Assembly (NCBI GenBank): GCA_934281565.1
Contig: CAKQXI010000005.1
Span: 1-44,975, forward strand
DNA: 44,975 bases
Source: an uncultured Prevotella sp.
GTDB lineage: Bacteria; Bacteroidota; Bacteroidia; Bacteroidales; Bacteroidaceae
Direction: 5' to 3'
The translations under genes and the position numbers were made by a program. This document shows positions 17,218-24,755 of this stretch, one piece after another (positions within the stretch are counted from its first letter, which is position 1; every line of letters begins with the position of its first letter). The notes beneath the pieces are model-generated. The model saw only the letters and a program-made list of their open reading frames with translations, did not search any database and was not told the origin of the DNA.

Positions 17218-17997
17218 ATGAATGAAGATAAGATATCAGTAGTGATTAATACCTATAATGCTTCCAAATTCTTGGACAGAATATTGGATTCTGTCAAGGA
17301 CTTTGATGAAGTTGTCATCTGCGATATGGAAAGTACAGATGATACGGTGGAGATAGCAAAACGATATGGGTGCAAGATTGTTACATTCCCCAAAGGGGAT
17401 TGTGTGAGTGCAGAACCTGCCCGTACGTTTGCCATACAAAGTGCTTCATACAAGTGGGTTTTAGTGATAGATGCAGACGAGCTTGTTACCCCAGAGTTAA
17501 GGGATTATCTATATGAATTGATTTCCCATGAGGATGCTCCAAGAGGATTGTATATTCCTCGAAAGAACTATTTCATGGGGCGTTTCATGCATTGTTTCTA
17601 TCCTGATTATCTGTTGAGATTTTTTGTTAAAGAGGGGACGATATGGCCTCCTTATGTACATACATTTCCAATGGTTAATGGCAGGAAAGATAAAATTCTT
17701 GCTAATCGAAAGGACTTGGCTTTTATTCACCTCGCCAATGACAATATCTGTAGGCGTATTGACAAAACCAATCAGTATACGGAAAGTGAGATTGAGAAGA
17801 AAAAAGATAAAAACTATGGTATGATAGCTTTGTTTTATCGTCCATTTTTCCGTTTTTTCAAGGCATATATTTTGAAAGGAGGTATCCGTGATGGCAAGGC
17901 TGGTTTTGTAAATGCTTGTTTAGAGGCTTTTTATCAATTAGCTTTGGTTGCTAAAGTGATAGAATGTCATTTCCAAAAAGATATGAATGCCGTATAG
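17218..17997 (+). CDS. GT2 glycosyltransferase, WaaE/KdtX-like
   Basis: 259 residues from the ATG at 17218; a GTG at 17212 would add two. The N-terminal GT-A fold is clear: ISVVINTYNASKFLDRILDS, the nucleotide-sugar segment EVVICDMESTDDTVEIAKRY, and the metal-binding DxD-like VLVIDADELV near residues 82-92. The combination of ICDMxSTDDT and the aromatic LRFF / IHLAND region matches the WaaE/KdtX group that adds glucose to the LPS inner core. The C-terminus has a hydrophobic/amphipathic stretch (FYRPFFRFFKAYILKGG) that may hold it at the inner membrane. It is followed 31 nt later by another GT2 gene. The sugar transferred cannot be told from sequence alone. Confidence 0.85.
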   Translation: MNEDKISVVINTYNASKFLDRILDSVKDFDEVVICDMESTDDTVEIAKRYGCKIVTFPKGDCVSAEPARTFAIQSASYKWVLVIDADELVTPELRDYLYELISHEDAPRGLYIPRKNYFMGRFMHCFYPDYLLRFFVKEGTIWPPYVHTFPMVNGRKDKILANRKDLAFIHLANDNICRRIDKTNQYTESEIEKKKDKNYGMIALFYRPFFRFFKAYILKGGIRDGKAGFVNACLEAFYQLALVAKVIECHFQKDMNAV

Positions 17998-18028
17998 TAG
18001 TATTAGTTTTTTATAAAATCATTTAAGT

Positions 18029-18928
18029 ATGAACGATAATAACGAACAGAAATTTTCTATATTAATTCCGACATGGAATAATTTAAGTTTTCTGAAACTC
18101 TGTATAGAAAGTATAGAGAAGAATTCCTTTTTCCTGCATCAAATTATCATTTATGTAAATGATGGTAGTGATGGTACATTAGATTGGATAAAGTCTAAAA
18201 ACTTAGATTTTGTCCATAGTCCTCACAATGTGGGAATATGCTTTGCCTTAAATGCTTTGCGTCCTTTGGTAAAAACAAAATATATCTTATATATGAACGA
18301 TGATATGTATGTTTGTCCACAATGGGATAAGTATTTGTGGGAAGAAATAGAAAAATTGTCAGACAACAAGTTTTTCTTGTCTTCTACATTGATACAGCCT
18401 CGCCCTTTTTATTGTAAGAGTGTGATAGCACCTGCTAATTATGGTGAAAGTGTGGATAGCTTTGACGAAGAACGTTTATTGAAAGAATATGCAACACTTC
18501 CTCATACAGATTGGCTTGGAGCTACTTGGCCTCCTAATATTGTGCATCGCGACATTTGGGACCTTGTAGGGGGATATAGTGTGGAGTTGTCACCAGGAAT
18601 GTATAGTGATCCTGATTTTTCAGCAAAACTATGGTTGGCAGGCGTAAGATACTTTAAGGGGATTTCTAAGAGTAGGGTTTATCATTTTGAAGCTCGTTCA
18701 ACGAGACGTATCGCTAAAAATAATGGTAGTGCTCAGTTCTTGTTGAAGTATGGTATCACATCTTCTACTTTTATTAAGTATGTTTTACATAGGGGTGAGC
18801 CTTTTGATGTAGATAAACTTCTTGCAGTGGATGTCAAAAAAATGAAATCTAATTTATTGCGTAGTAAATTAAAGCGTTTCTTCTTCTTAGGTAAAGATTT
18901 TATGGTGAAGAAGATATGGGAAGTGTAG
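18029..18928 (+). CDS. GT2 family glycosyltransferase
   Basis: 299 residues. GT-A motifs: FSILIPTWNNLSFLKLCIES at the N-terminus, YVNDGSDGTLDWI near 45-58, NVGICFALNALRPLV, and the metal-binding YMNDDMYV near residues 88-95. The acceptor region contains GATWPPNIVHRDIWDLVGGY and SDPDFSAKLWLAG, a pattern usual in GT2 enzymes of surface polysaccharides. Donor and acceptor are unknown. It probably shares a transcript with the KdtX-like gene upstream and is followed by a strong hairpin at 18986. It belongs by position to the envelope-glycan block that continues on the opposite strand after 19406. Confidence 0.85.
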   Translation: MNDNNEQKFSILIPTWNNLSFLKLCIESIEKNSFFLHQIIIYVNDGSDGTLDWIKSKNLDFVHSPHNVGICFALNALRPLVKTKYILYMNDDMYVCPQWDKYLWEEIEKLSDNKFFLSSTLIQPRPFYCKSVIAPANYGESVDSFDEERLLKEYATLPHTDWLGATWPPNIVHRDIWDLVGGYSVELSPGMYSDPDFSAKLWLAGVRYFKGISKSRVYHFEARSTRRIAKNNGSAQFLLKYGITSSTFIKYVLHRGEPFDVDKLLAVDVKKMKSNLLRSKLKRFFFLGKDFMVKKIWEV

Positions 18929-18985
18929 TTTTTCCAACATCTATTTGATTTTTGAGTATGATTTTAGAAGATAAAACGACTCTTG

Positions 18986-19023
18986 AACAGTGTGAATCCT
19001 AGCATTTCTGGGTTCACACTGTT
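18986..19023 (+). terminator. Hairpin terminator after the GT2 pair
   Basis: AACAGTGTGAA (18986-18996) pairs with TTCACACTGTT (19013-19023), and inner C/G pairs extend the stem to about 14 bp. It lies 58 nt after the stop at 18928. The following T-run is short (GTTTG). Confidence 0.6.
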
Positions 19024-19161
19024 TGCTATGAAATAGACAAATACAGTCAGATATGTTGCCAGGTATATTATCTTTGCACTGTCTAACAAAATAAAACGAT
19101 TTGCTTATGTTAAAATATAACTTCAAGAGAATGTCCAATTTATCATTTTGTTATCTAATCT

Positions 19162-19193
19162 TTTGGTTTAAGAAACTATTTTTTTTATCTTTG
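19162..19193 (+). promoter_or_regulatory. Promoter left in front of the collapsed ATPase gene
   Basis: TTTG at 19162-19165, 20 bp, then TATCTTTG at 19186-19193: a full consensus match 50 nt before the relic ORF at 19244. It may still transcribe into the convergent membrane-protein gene as antisense RNA. The rest of the 315-bp gap 18929-19243 holds only the hairpin above and a lone TATCTTTG at 19069-19076 without a spaced -33 box. Confidence 0.55.
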
Positions 19194-19243
19194 CAACATC
19201 AATATGAATGTTAGCTATCATGGTAGTTACTAAATGAGAGAAT

Positions 19244-19417
19244 ATGAATGAGATAAAAAGCAGAAAACTTCCTGTAGGTATGCAGTCTTTCTCTGAAATA
19301 CGTGAAGGAGGGTATATCTATGTTGACAAAACAGATTTGGTTTGGCAAATCGTCAATGAAGGTAGTTTAAAAATCAGTAGTAAAAAAGATACACTGGAGA
19401 AAGTGTTAGTAACCTGA
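19244..19417 (+). pseudogene. Collapsed AAA-ATPase/PD-(D/E)XK gene (both ends, no middle)
   Basis: This 57-residue ORF starts like the family at 470 and 41049 (LPVGMQSFSEIREGGYIYVD, KTDLVWQIVNEG). In place of the expected Walker A (RPRRFGKS) it then reads ISSKKDTLEKVLVT and stops. The tail resembles the family C-terminus (INFDAKKGNIVDWKIE at 470; INFDSNQRTISDWIIKEE at 41049). I infer an internal deletion of about 450 codons that stayed in frame. Its stop overlaps by 12 nt the 3' end of the minus-strand membrane glycosyltransferase. The promoter is intact, so a small peptide may still be made. The N-terminal match is clear, the C-terminal match is short. Confidence 0.55.
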
Positions 19418-20455
19418 TTTCGACTCATTGTTGTATAGTGTTATATAGTTGTCTTTATACACTTGTTTATAATGGTGTTTGTTCATCCATATTCTTAATA
19501 TTTTCTCGTTGGTTAACTCATGAGGTTCTTTTTCAATGTTGAGAATTGCAACCAATGGGAAAGTGCCGAAATGAGCTAATCGTTCTTCTAGTCTTTGCTC
19601 AAGACGCTTTCCTTGATAGATGATAGTTTGCACGTGTCCTAAATATGGCATTTTCTTTGTCGCATAATATAATTCTGATGCCTGGGAAGCAAGCAATAAA
19701 TGTTGATTTTCTCCTGAATATTCTTTGATGGCAGTTATTGCCTTTTGATATTTTTTTGCTTTAGTCTTATCTGTCATTATGTTGAGGCGTGAAGGCTGAA
19801 CCGTTGTAAAGCAGCGAATTCTTGGTTCTGACTCATTATATGCTTTATAGCTTAATTTATATATGGCACAGATAGCGCAGCTTATATAAGCTGCTTTGCA
19901 GCTTTCAGAAAAGATAGCTTCCTTGATGTATTTACTGTAGTAAACAGCAGGGAAGATGAGCAATCCGGCACACCAATTAAAAATACCTTGCAAGCCGATG
20001 TCGCTACCCATTGGGAAGCATAATGTTGCAATGAGCAAGAATAGTGTGATATGTAGCTCTGTACTTTGTATGTGTCGCTGTTTGTATGATACTGACAGGA
20101 TGATGATGAGGGCACAGGATAGTGTGGTGAGATATACAGTGCTTGTTAATGCTATTATAAAGATAATAGCATAAAGAAGGTACTTAATATATATTTTGTA
20201 TTTATATTTTTTCTGATTGTTTTTGAATAAGCAGAATGTGATACTTGTCAGTATCAATATCTGCAAGAGAACATTCTTCAAACTTTTAAGGTATCGAATA
20301 ATCATTTCGCTTTTAGAGTGAGTTGCATCAGAGCGATCTAAAGTAGAGAAAGCATCGTTAAGTCCTGCCATATAATTATCAAAGTGACCACAGAGCAACA
20401 TGATAATGGTGATTATCAAAATACCCCCCCCATATGCCACAAAGCATACTGCCAC
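19406..20455 (-). CDS. Membrane glycosyltransferase, C-terminal part (frameshifted)
   Basis: 349 residues in this frame, but the real reading frame most likely enters from the gene part at 20379-21047 through the eight-G run at 20424-20431. The sequence has several transmembrane helices (ILIITIIMLLCG, NVLLQILILTSITFCLF, YLLYAIIFIIALTSTVYL, ITLFLLIATLCFP) and a C-terminal soluble domain of about 150 residues (QHLLLASQASELYYATKKMP; FGTFPLVAILNIE). With seven G the two parts give one protein of about 540 residues, a usual size for GT39/ArnT-like polytopic glycosyltransferases. The annotated start (MAVCFVAYGGG) is an artefact of the shift. It is the last gene of the minus-strand msbA unit. Confidence 0.7.
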   Translation of the reverse strand: MAVCFVAYGGGILIITIIMLLCGHFDNYMAGLNDAFSTLDRSDATHSKSEMIIRYLKSLKNVLLQILILTSITFCLFKNNQKKYKYKIYIKYLLYAIIFIIALTSTVYLTTLSCALIIILSVSYKQRHIQSTELHITLFLLIATLCFPMGSDIGLQGIFNWCAGLLIFPAVYYSKYIKEAIFSESCKAAYISCAICAIYKLSYKAYNESEPRIRCFTTVQPSRLNIMTDKTKAKKYQKAITAIKEYSGENQHLLLASQASELYYATKKMPYLGHVQTIIYQGKRLEQRLEERLAHFGTFPLVAILNIEKEPHELTNEKILRIWMNKHHYKQVYKDNYITLYNNESKSGY

Positions 20456-21047
20456 ATGCTTTCAGCCTTTGTTGTTTTGTATGAATGGTAACGAGCAATG
20501 GCAGCAATGCTAAAATACAAAAAGAGAGGTTCACGATGCGTGCAAAAAAGGAAAAGCCTATCATTAATCCTGCAAAGAACAACCATTTGTAGCTAAAATT
20601 CTGTAAATATTTGGAATACATGAAAGCAGATATGGCTATAAGTAAGTAGCTGAGTGTATCGTAATGGAATGTTACGATAATAACAGGGAAAAGCATACTG
20701 AGAAAGATGGCAGCAACGGAATTTCTTTTACTCATTCTTTTCTTATATATAAGATATAGAAAATATACAGCAGTAGAGAGTGTGAAGGTTTCAAAGACTC
20801 TAAAACCAATTAAGCCAAAGCCCCCAAAGAGGTTTTCCCAAATACCTCCTAAGAGTCCTGTAAGATAATAGATAAAGTTGAATTCATTAGCATCTGGGGT
20901 ATTAAATATGGCTTGATAGAATGTGTTGCAGAATCCTACGTCAGTAGAGTCTACCCCTTGTGTACCCATTATTAATCTAAAGATGATGGGAATGAGAAAA
21001 GCTAAATAGATTGATTTTTTGTTATGTGTAATATAGGTAAAATTCAT
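20379..21047 (-). CDS. Membrane glycosyltransferase, N-terminal part (frameshifted)
   Basis: 222 residues, of which about the first 205 are in the true frame. The first periplasmic loop carries an acidic motif after helix 1 (MGTQGVDSTDVGF, about residues 28-40), as in GT39/PMT-type lipid-phosphosugar-dependent enzymes. Later helices include FRVFETFTLSTAVYFLYLIY, AAIFLSMLFPVIIVTFHYDT, LSYLLIAISAFMY and LFFAGLMIGFSFFARIVNLS. After CGIWGG the frame slips at the G-run, and the ending YFDNHHYHVALWSL is spurious. It starts 21 nt after the fucosyltransferase gene. Family placement rests on topology and the acidic loop, so it is moderate. Confidence 0.7.
   Translation of the reverse strand: MNFTYITHNKKSIYLAFLIPIIFRLIMGTQGVDSTDVGFCNTFYQAIFNTPDANEFNFIYYLTGLLGGIWENLFGGFGLIGFRVFETFTLSTAVYFLYLIYKKRMSKRNSVAAIFLSMLFPVIIVTFHYDTLSYLLIAISAFMYSKYLQNFSYKWLFFAGLMIGFSFFARIVNLSFCILALLPLLVTIHTKQQRLKACGSMLCGIWGGYFDNHHYHVALWSL
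20424..20431 (-). repeat. G8 homopolymer tract splitting the membrane glycosyltransferase
   Basis: The plus strand shows eight C, so the coding strand has eight G. Seven G would join the two frames as CGIWGG-ILIITIIMLL; eight break the gene. It is either a slipped-strand (phase-variable) site, a fixed mutation or a sequencing error. Confidence 0.7.
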
Positions 21048-21068
21048 AATTTGTTTGTTCTTTTGATT

Positions 21069-21887
21069 TTATTTTATATGTCTGAATAATTCATCGAACT
21101 TTCCAAATGATGAGATTGATAGTTCGATATGCTTATCTTCCATCCAACAAAGTGGAATATCGTGATACATACTGGCTACTAAGGAGAAAGTGCTCGGGGC
21201 ACCTATGAGATAGTCGCATTCTGATAGCAGACAGAGATCATCCTCTTGTCCACCTTGTGGGAAAACAACTTTTATGCCTTGGAGGTTGGTCGTGTAAGAT
21301 GAACGGTCTAATTTAGGATCATTGCTACAAATATATACCGTAATATCTTTTTCTGGGAAAAGAGACTTGAACTGTTGGATATAGTCTTGGTAGACATCAT
21401 CTTCATAGTAATACTTCCCATTGTGCCAAGTTTTGTAGTCTCCTCGTCGAATGTGGATACCCAATCTTAGCTCATTGGCTTTTTTGTTGCCTAAGAATGT
21501 TAGGGTTTTCTGCTTGATGGCATCGTCGAAAGTAAATAAGTCGATGATTTCTTGCTTGTACTTGATGAAAAGGCTATAGAATCTGACGCACCATCCTTTC
21601 ACTAAAACCATATTATGCGTAGACATGAAGCGAGCATTCTTTTGGATAGCTTCTTCCGAAATGTCATTAAAGTCTACGGTAGGTATCAGTCCCCATTTAG
21701 CTGCATACTTTGCCATAACATAGGTGAAGAAATTATGCCAACGAGTATGGCATATCTTGAAATATTGGTATTTATAGCAGAAACGCATGGATATGCTCTT
21801 TCTACCATGTTCACGAGCCCAAGCGTAAACATGACCATATTGCAAGATGTTGTTGCACATACGTCCCTTATCTGTTGCAAATATCAT
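21069..21887 (-). CDS. GT11 alpha-1,2-fucosyltransferase-like enzyme
   Basis: 272 residues, normal for bacterial GT11. The GDP-fucose binding motif HxRRGDY is present (LGIHIRRGDYKTWHN, about residues 145-157), followed by DITVYICSNDPKLDR and the late segments CDYLIGAPSTFSLVASMY and IPLCWMEDKH that typify the family. It should add fucose from GDP-fucose to a surface glycan, such as a lipopolysaccharide side chain. The N-terminus (MIFATDKGRMCNNILQYGHV) corresponds to the usual GRMGNQLFQY start of GT11, with CNN in place of GNQ. It lies 13 nt after the acyltransferase gene and 21 nt before the membrane glycosyltransferase, in one operon. The linkage (alpha-1,2) is assumed from the family. Confidence 0.85.
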   Translation of the reverse strand: MIFATDKGRMCNNILQYGHVYAWAREHGRKSISMRFCYKYQYFKICHTRWHNFFTYVMAKYAAKWGLIPTVDFNDISEEAIQKNARFMSTHNMVLVKGWCVRFYSLFIKYKQEIIDLFTFDDAIKQKTLTFLGNKKANELRLGIHIRRGDYKTWHNGKYYYEDDVYQDYIQQFKSLFPEKDITVYICSNDPKLDRSSYTTNLQGIKVVFPQGGQEDDLCLLSECDYLIGAPSTFSLVASMYHDIPLCWMEDKHIELSISSFGKFDELFRHIK

Positions 21888-21900
21888 ATTGAGTCTTAAT

Positions 21901-22833
21901 TTATAGTTCCGTCCTCATCTTATGAGTTACAGGGTCAATGATTTTCAGCCATTCTTCACGAGTTCGTTTCCAGCGGTTATGTGTCCAAAGCCAGAATGGA
22001 GGTTGGCGACGGATGGTCTTTTCTAATTCACGGAAATACATCTCCGTGATGTCGAAATCCTTGCATTCCTTAGGTTTGTCGGTCAAGAGCTTGAACTCTG
22101 CTTCATAGTAACCTCGCTTTATGCGTTTCATGTCGAGGTAATATATAGCAAAGTTTGCTTTCTTGGCAATCTTTTCGGTTCCCGTAAGTACAGGAGTATC
22201 ATGATGGAGGAAGTCAGTCCAATAATGGATGTTATTCCAGAAAGGTACTTGGTCGGCAATAAAACCAATGACAATCTGTTTGCCTTCCTGTCGCATCTTC
22301 ACAATCTTTCTTAATGTTTCCGCCATCGGAATACTTACGGCACCCAGACGATTGCGCAATCTGAGGAACAGCTTGTCAAATGTAGGGTTTTCCAATACAT
22401 GATATATCTGTCCACAAGCAATGCTTTCATCGACCCACAGTGGGAGGGAAGTTACCCATTCCCAGTTACAGTAGTGCCCAAGGTACACGGCACATGACTG
22501 ACCATTGGCGCATGATTGATTAACCTTTTCTGCACCTATGAATTTCATCCTTTTCTTGATTTGTCTCTTGCTCATGGAAAAAAGCTTGATGCTCTCCACG
22601 ATGTAGTCGCAGAACCAAGAATAAAATCCACGTTCTATCTTGTTAATCTCTTCCTCATTCTTCTCTGGGAAGGAGTCGAGCAAATGCTTCCTTACCAATG
22701 GTCGGCGATATTTTACCACATGATATATGATATAAAACAATCCATCGCTAAGAATATATAAAATGCTCAAGGAGAGCAGAGATGTCAGATACCAGATGCA
22801 GAATATCGTTCCATATAATACCTTTTTCATCAT
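21901..22833 (-). CDS. Lipid A acyltransferase, LpxL/HtrB family
   Basis: 310 residues with one N-terminal membrane anchor (GTIFCIWYLTSLLSLSILYI). The catalytic HX4(D/E) motif is visible as GHYCNWEW (about residues 122-129). Later family segments are ENPTFDKLFLRLRNRLG, IGFIADQVPFWNNIHYWTDF, TPVLTGTEKIAKKANFAIYY and the C-terminal PPFWLWTHNRWKR. It transfers an acyl chain from acyl-ACP to the lipid A precursor on the inner face of the cytoplasmic membrane. It follows the MsbA-type flippase gene by 14 nt, which fits lipid A completion coupled to export. Bacteroidetes often carry a single LpxL-type enzyme; which acyl position it serves cannot be read here. Confidence 0.88.
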   Translation of the reverse strand: MMKKVLYGTIFCIWYLTSLLSLSILYILSDGLFYIIYHVVKYRRPLVRKHLLDSFPEKNEEEINKIERGFYSWFCDYIVESIKLFSMSKRQIKKRMKFIGAEKVNQSCANGQSCAVYLGHYCNWEWVTSLPLWVDESIACGQIYHVLENPTFDKLFLRLRNRLGAVSIPMAETLRKIVKMRQEGKQIVIGFIADQVPFWNNIHYWTDFLHHDTPVLTGTEKIAKKANFAIYYLDMKRIKRGYYEAEFKLLTDKPKECKDFDITEMYFRELEKTIRRQPPFWLWTHNRWKRTREEWLKIIDPVTHKMRTEL

Positions 22834-22847
22834 AATCCTACTAAGTT

Positions 22848-24695
22848 TTAGACACTTTGCATATCATGCAGCTTCCTGTAATAGCCATTCTTGGCTATCA
22901 AAGCCTCATGCGTACCACGCTCAACTATCTTGCCCTCATGCAATACACATATCTCATCGGCATTCTTGATCGTGCTCAAGCGATGGGCTACAGCAACGGT
23001 AGTGCGAGTCTTCATCAGTTTCTCAAGAGCGTCCTGTACCAATCGCTCGCTCTCGGTATCAAGTGCAGAAGTTGCTTCGTCAAGGATAAGGATAGGTGGG
23101 TTCTTCAGTATGGCACGAGCTATGCTGACACGCTGGCGTTGTCCACCAGAAAGTCTGCCACCACGGTCTCCGATGTTTGTGTCGAACCCATGCTCAGATG
23201 CCATGATAAAGTCATAGGCATTGGCAATCTTTGCTGCATTGGCTATTTCCTCGTCAGTAGCATCAGGCTTTCCAAAGCGAATATTTTCCTTGAAAGAAGC
23301 ATTGAAAAGGATAGCTTCTTGATTTACATTGCCCATTAACTGGCGCAAGTCTTGTACGGCAAGGTCTTTTACATTAATGCCATCGATGAGCACTTCGCCT
23401 TCCTGTACATCGTAATAACGAGGTATCAGGTCGACCATGGTGCTCTTGCCACTGCCACTTTGTCCTACCAAGGCGATAGTTTTACCCTTGGGGATTGTAA
23501 GATTGATGTCTTTGAGCACATATACCAGCTCGTCATTGCGGTGGTCGGTATAGGCAAAAGAAACGTGTCTGAACTCTATCTGATGTTCAAAGCTTGCGAT
23601 ATGACAAGGGTTTTCTTTGTCTTGTATCTCTATCTTTGCTTGGAGAATTTTATCAACACGTTCCATGCTGGCAAGTCCTTTGGGGATATTATAACTTGCC
23701 TTGGAAAATTCCTTCAGCGGATTGATGATGCTATATAATATCACGAGATAGTAGATGATGGTAGGACCGCTGATAGACTGATAGTTCAGTACCAAGATAC
23801 CTCCAAACCATAATACGATGACAATCATGATGGTGCCAAGGAACTCACTCATAGGATGTGCCATTTGTTGGCGTATATTAACCCTCATGATATTGTCACG
23901 ATATTCACTGTTTACTTGGTCGAAGCGTCCGTTCATCTTACTTTCCGCACAGAAAGCCTTGATGATACGTAGTCCGCCCAATGTTTCCTCCACCATACTC
24001 ATCGTATCGCTCCAAAGGCTTTGTGCCGTTGTACTTTGCGCTTTCAGCTTTCTGCCCACAAATCCCATGAACCAACCAAAAGGTGGCACGAAAAGGATAG
24101 TAAAGAGAGTAAGCTGCCAACTGATGCAGATAAGCGTGATAAAGTAGAAGAATATCAAGATTGGGTTCTTGAAAAGCATATCGAGTGATGACATGATACT
24201 GTTTTCTATCTCTTGTACATCGCCACTCATCCTTGCAATGATGTCACCTTTGCGTTCCTCACTAAAGAAACTAAGCGAGAGAGAGGTGATCTTCTGGTAA
24301 AGTTGGTTTCGGATGTCCTTGACGATACCAGTTCGGATAGGGATGATAGTTGCGGAAGAAAGGAAATAAGCCGCTGTCTTCAGGAAAGTCATGAAAGCGA
24401 GGAAGATACCAATGACCAATAAGGCTGTCGTAGCACTATATTCAACGATAAATTCTTGAATGTAGTAGTACATATTATTGCTGGCAACTTCCTTGATGTT
24501 GTTCCAGTCCCATTCCATCAGTTCGTTAGCACGTATGCCACCGTCTACTTGGAACAATATTTGCAGGATAGGTATCAAGGCTGCAAATGAGAAAATGTTC
24601 AATATTGCTGATAGAATATTGAATAGGATAGATAGTCCCAAATACTTCTTGTATGGGGGGACGAATCGGCGTAAAATTTGCAAAAAATCCTTCAT
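22848..24695 (-). CDS. msbA: MsbA-type ABC transporter (lipid A/lipid flippase)
   Basis: 615 residues from the ATG at 24695 (MKDFLQILRRFVPPYKKYL). A longer frame from a TTG at 24731 runs through the promoter and is rejected. The N-terminal half has six transmembrane helices (ILSAILNIFSFAALIPILQI; LLVIGIFLAFMTFLKTAAYF; ILIFFYFITLICISW), and the C-terminal half an intact ABC ATPase: Walker A GQSGSGKS, Q-loop NQEAILF, signature LSGGQRQR, Walker B ILILDEATSALD and H-loop VAHRLST. The half-transporter architecture and the adjacent LpxL gene point to MsbA, which moves core-lipid A across the inner membrane. It heads the minus-strand envelope unit. Confidence 0.88.
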   Translation of the reverse strand: MKDFLQILRRFVPPYKKYLGLSILFNILSAILNIFSFAALIPILQILFQVDGGIRANELMEWDWNNIKEVASNNMYYYIQEFIVEYSATTALLVIGIFLAFMTFLKTAAYFLSSATIIPIRTGIVKDIRNQLYQKITSLSLSFFSEERKGDIIARMSGDVQEIENSIMSSLDMLFKNPILIFFYFITLICISWQLTLFTILFVPPFGWFMGFVGRKLKAQSTTAQSLWSDTMSMVEETLGGLRIIKAFCAESKMNGRFDQVNSEYRDNIMRVNIRQQMAHPMSEFLGTIMIVIVLWFGGILVLNYQSISGPTIIYYLVILYSIINPLKEFSKASYNIPKGLASMERVDKILQAKIEIQDKENPCHIASFEHQIEFRHVSFAYTDHRNDELVYVLKDINLTIPKGKTIALVGQSGSGKSTMVDLIPRYYDVQEGEVLIDGINVKDLAVQDLRQLMGNVNQEAILFNASFKENIRFGKPDATDEEIANAAKIANAYDFIMASEHGFDTNIGDRGGRLSGGQRQRVSIARAILKNPPILILDEATSALDTESERLVQDALEKLMKTRTTVAVAHRLSTIKNADEICVLHEGKIVERGTHEALIAKNGYYRKLHDMQSV

Positions 24696-24701
24696 AAGCT
24701 G

Positions 24702-24732
24702 CAAATATAGTGCTTTTATTGAAAACCGCAAA
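24702..24732 (-). promoter_or_regulatory. msbA promoter, giving an almost leaderless transcript
   Basis: On the minus strand TTTG (24732-24729), 19 bp, then TATATTTG (24709-24702). The ATG at 24695 begins only 6 nt after the -7 box, so the mRNA should have a leader of 0-4 nt. Confidence 0.65.
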
Positions 24733-24755
24733 GCATTTTTGTGGTTTTCTTCTTT

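Noticed and set aside
22857..23738. Plus-strand open frames opposite msbA
   Set aside because: They lie wholly antisense to a conserved ABC transporter gene and show no recognisable domains.
24696..24731. TTG-started N-terminal extension of MsbA
   Set aside because: The extension is encoded by the promoter boxes themselves, and the downstream ATG gives the usual MsbA N-terminus.
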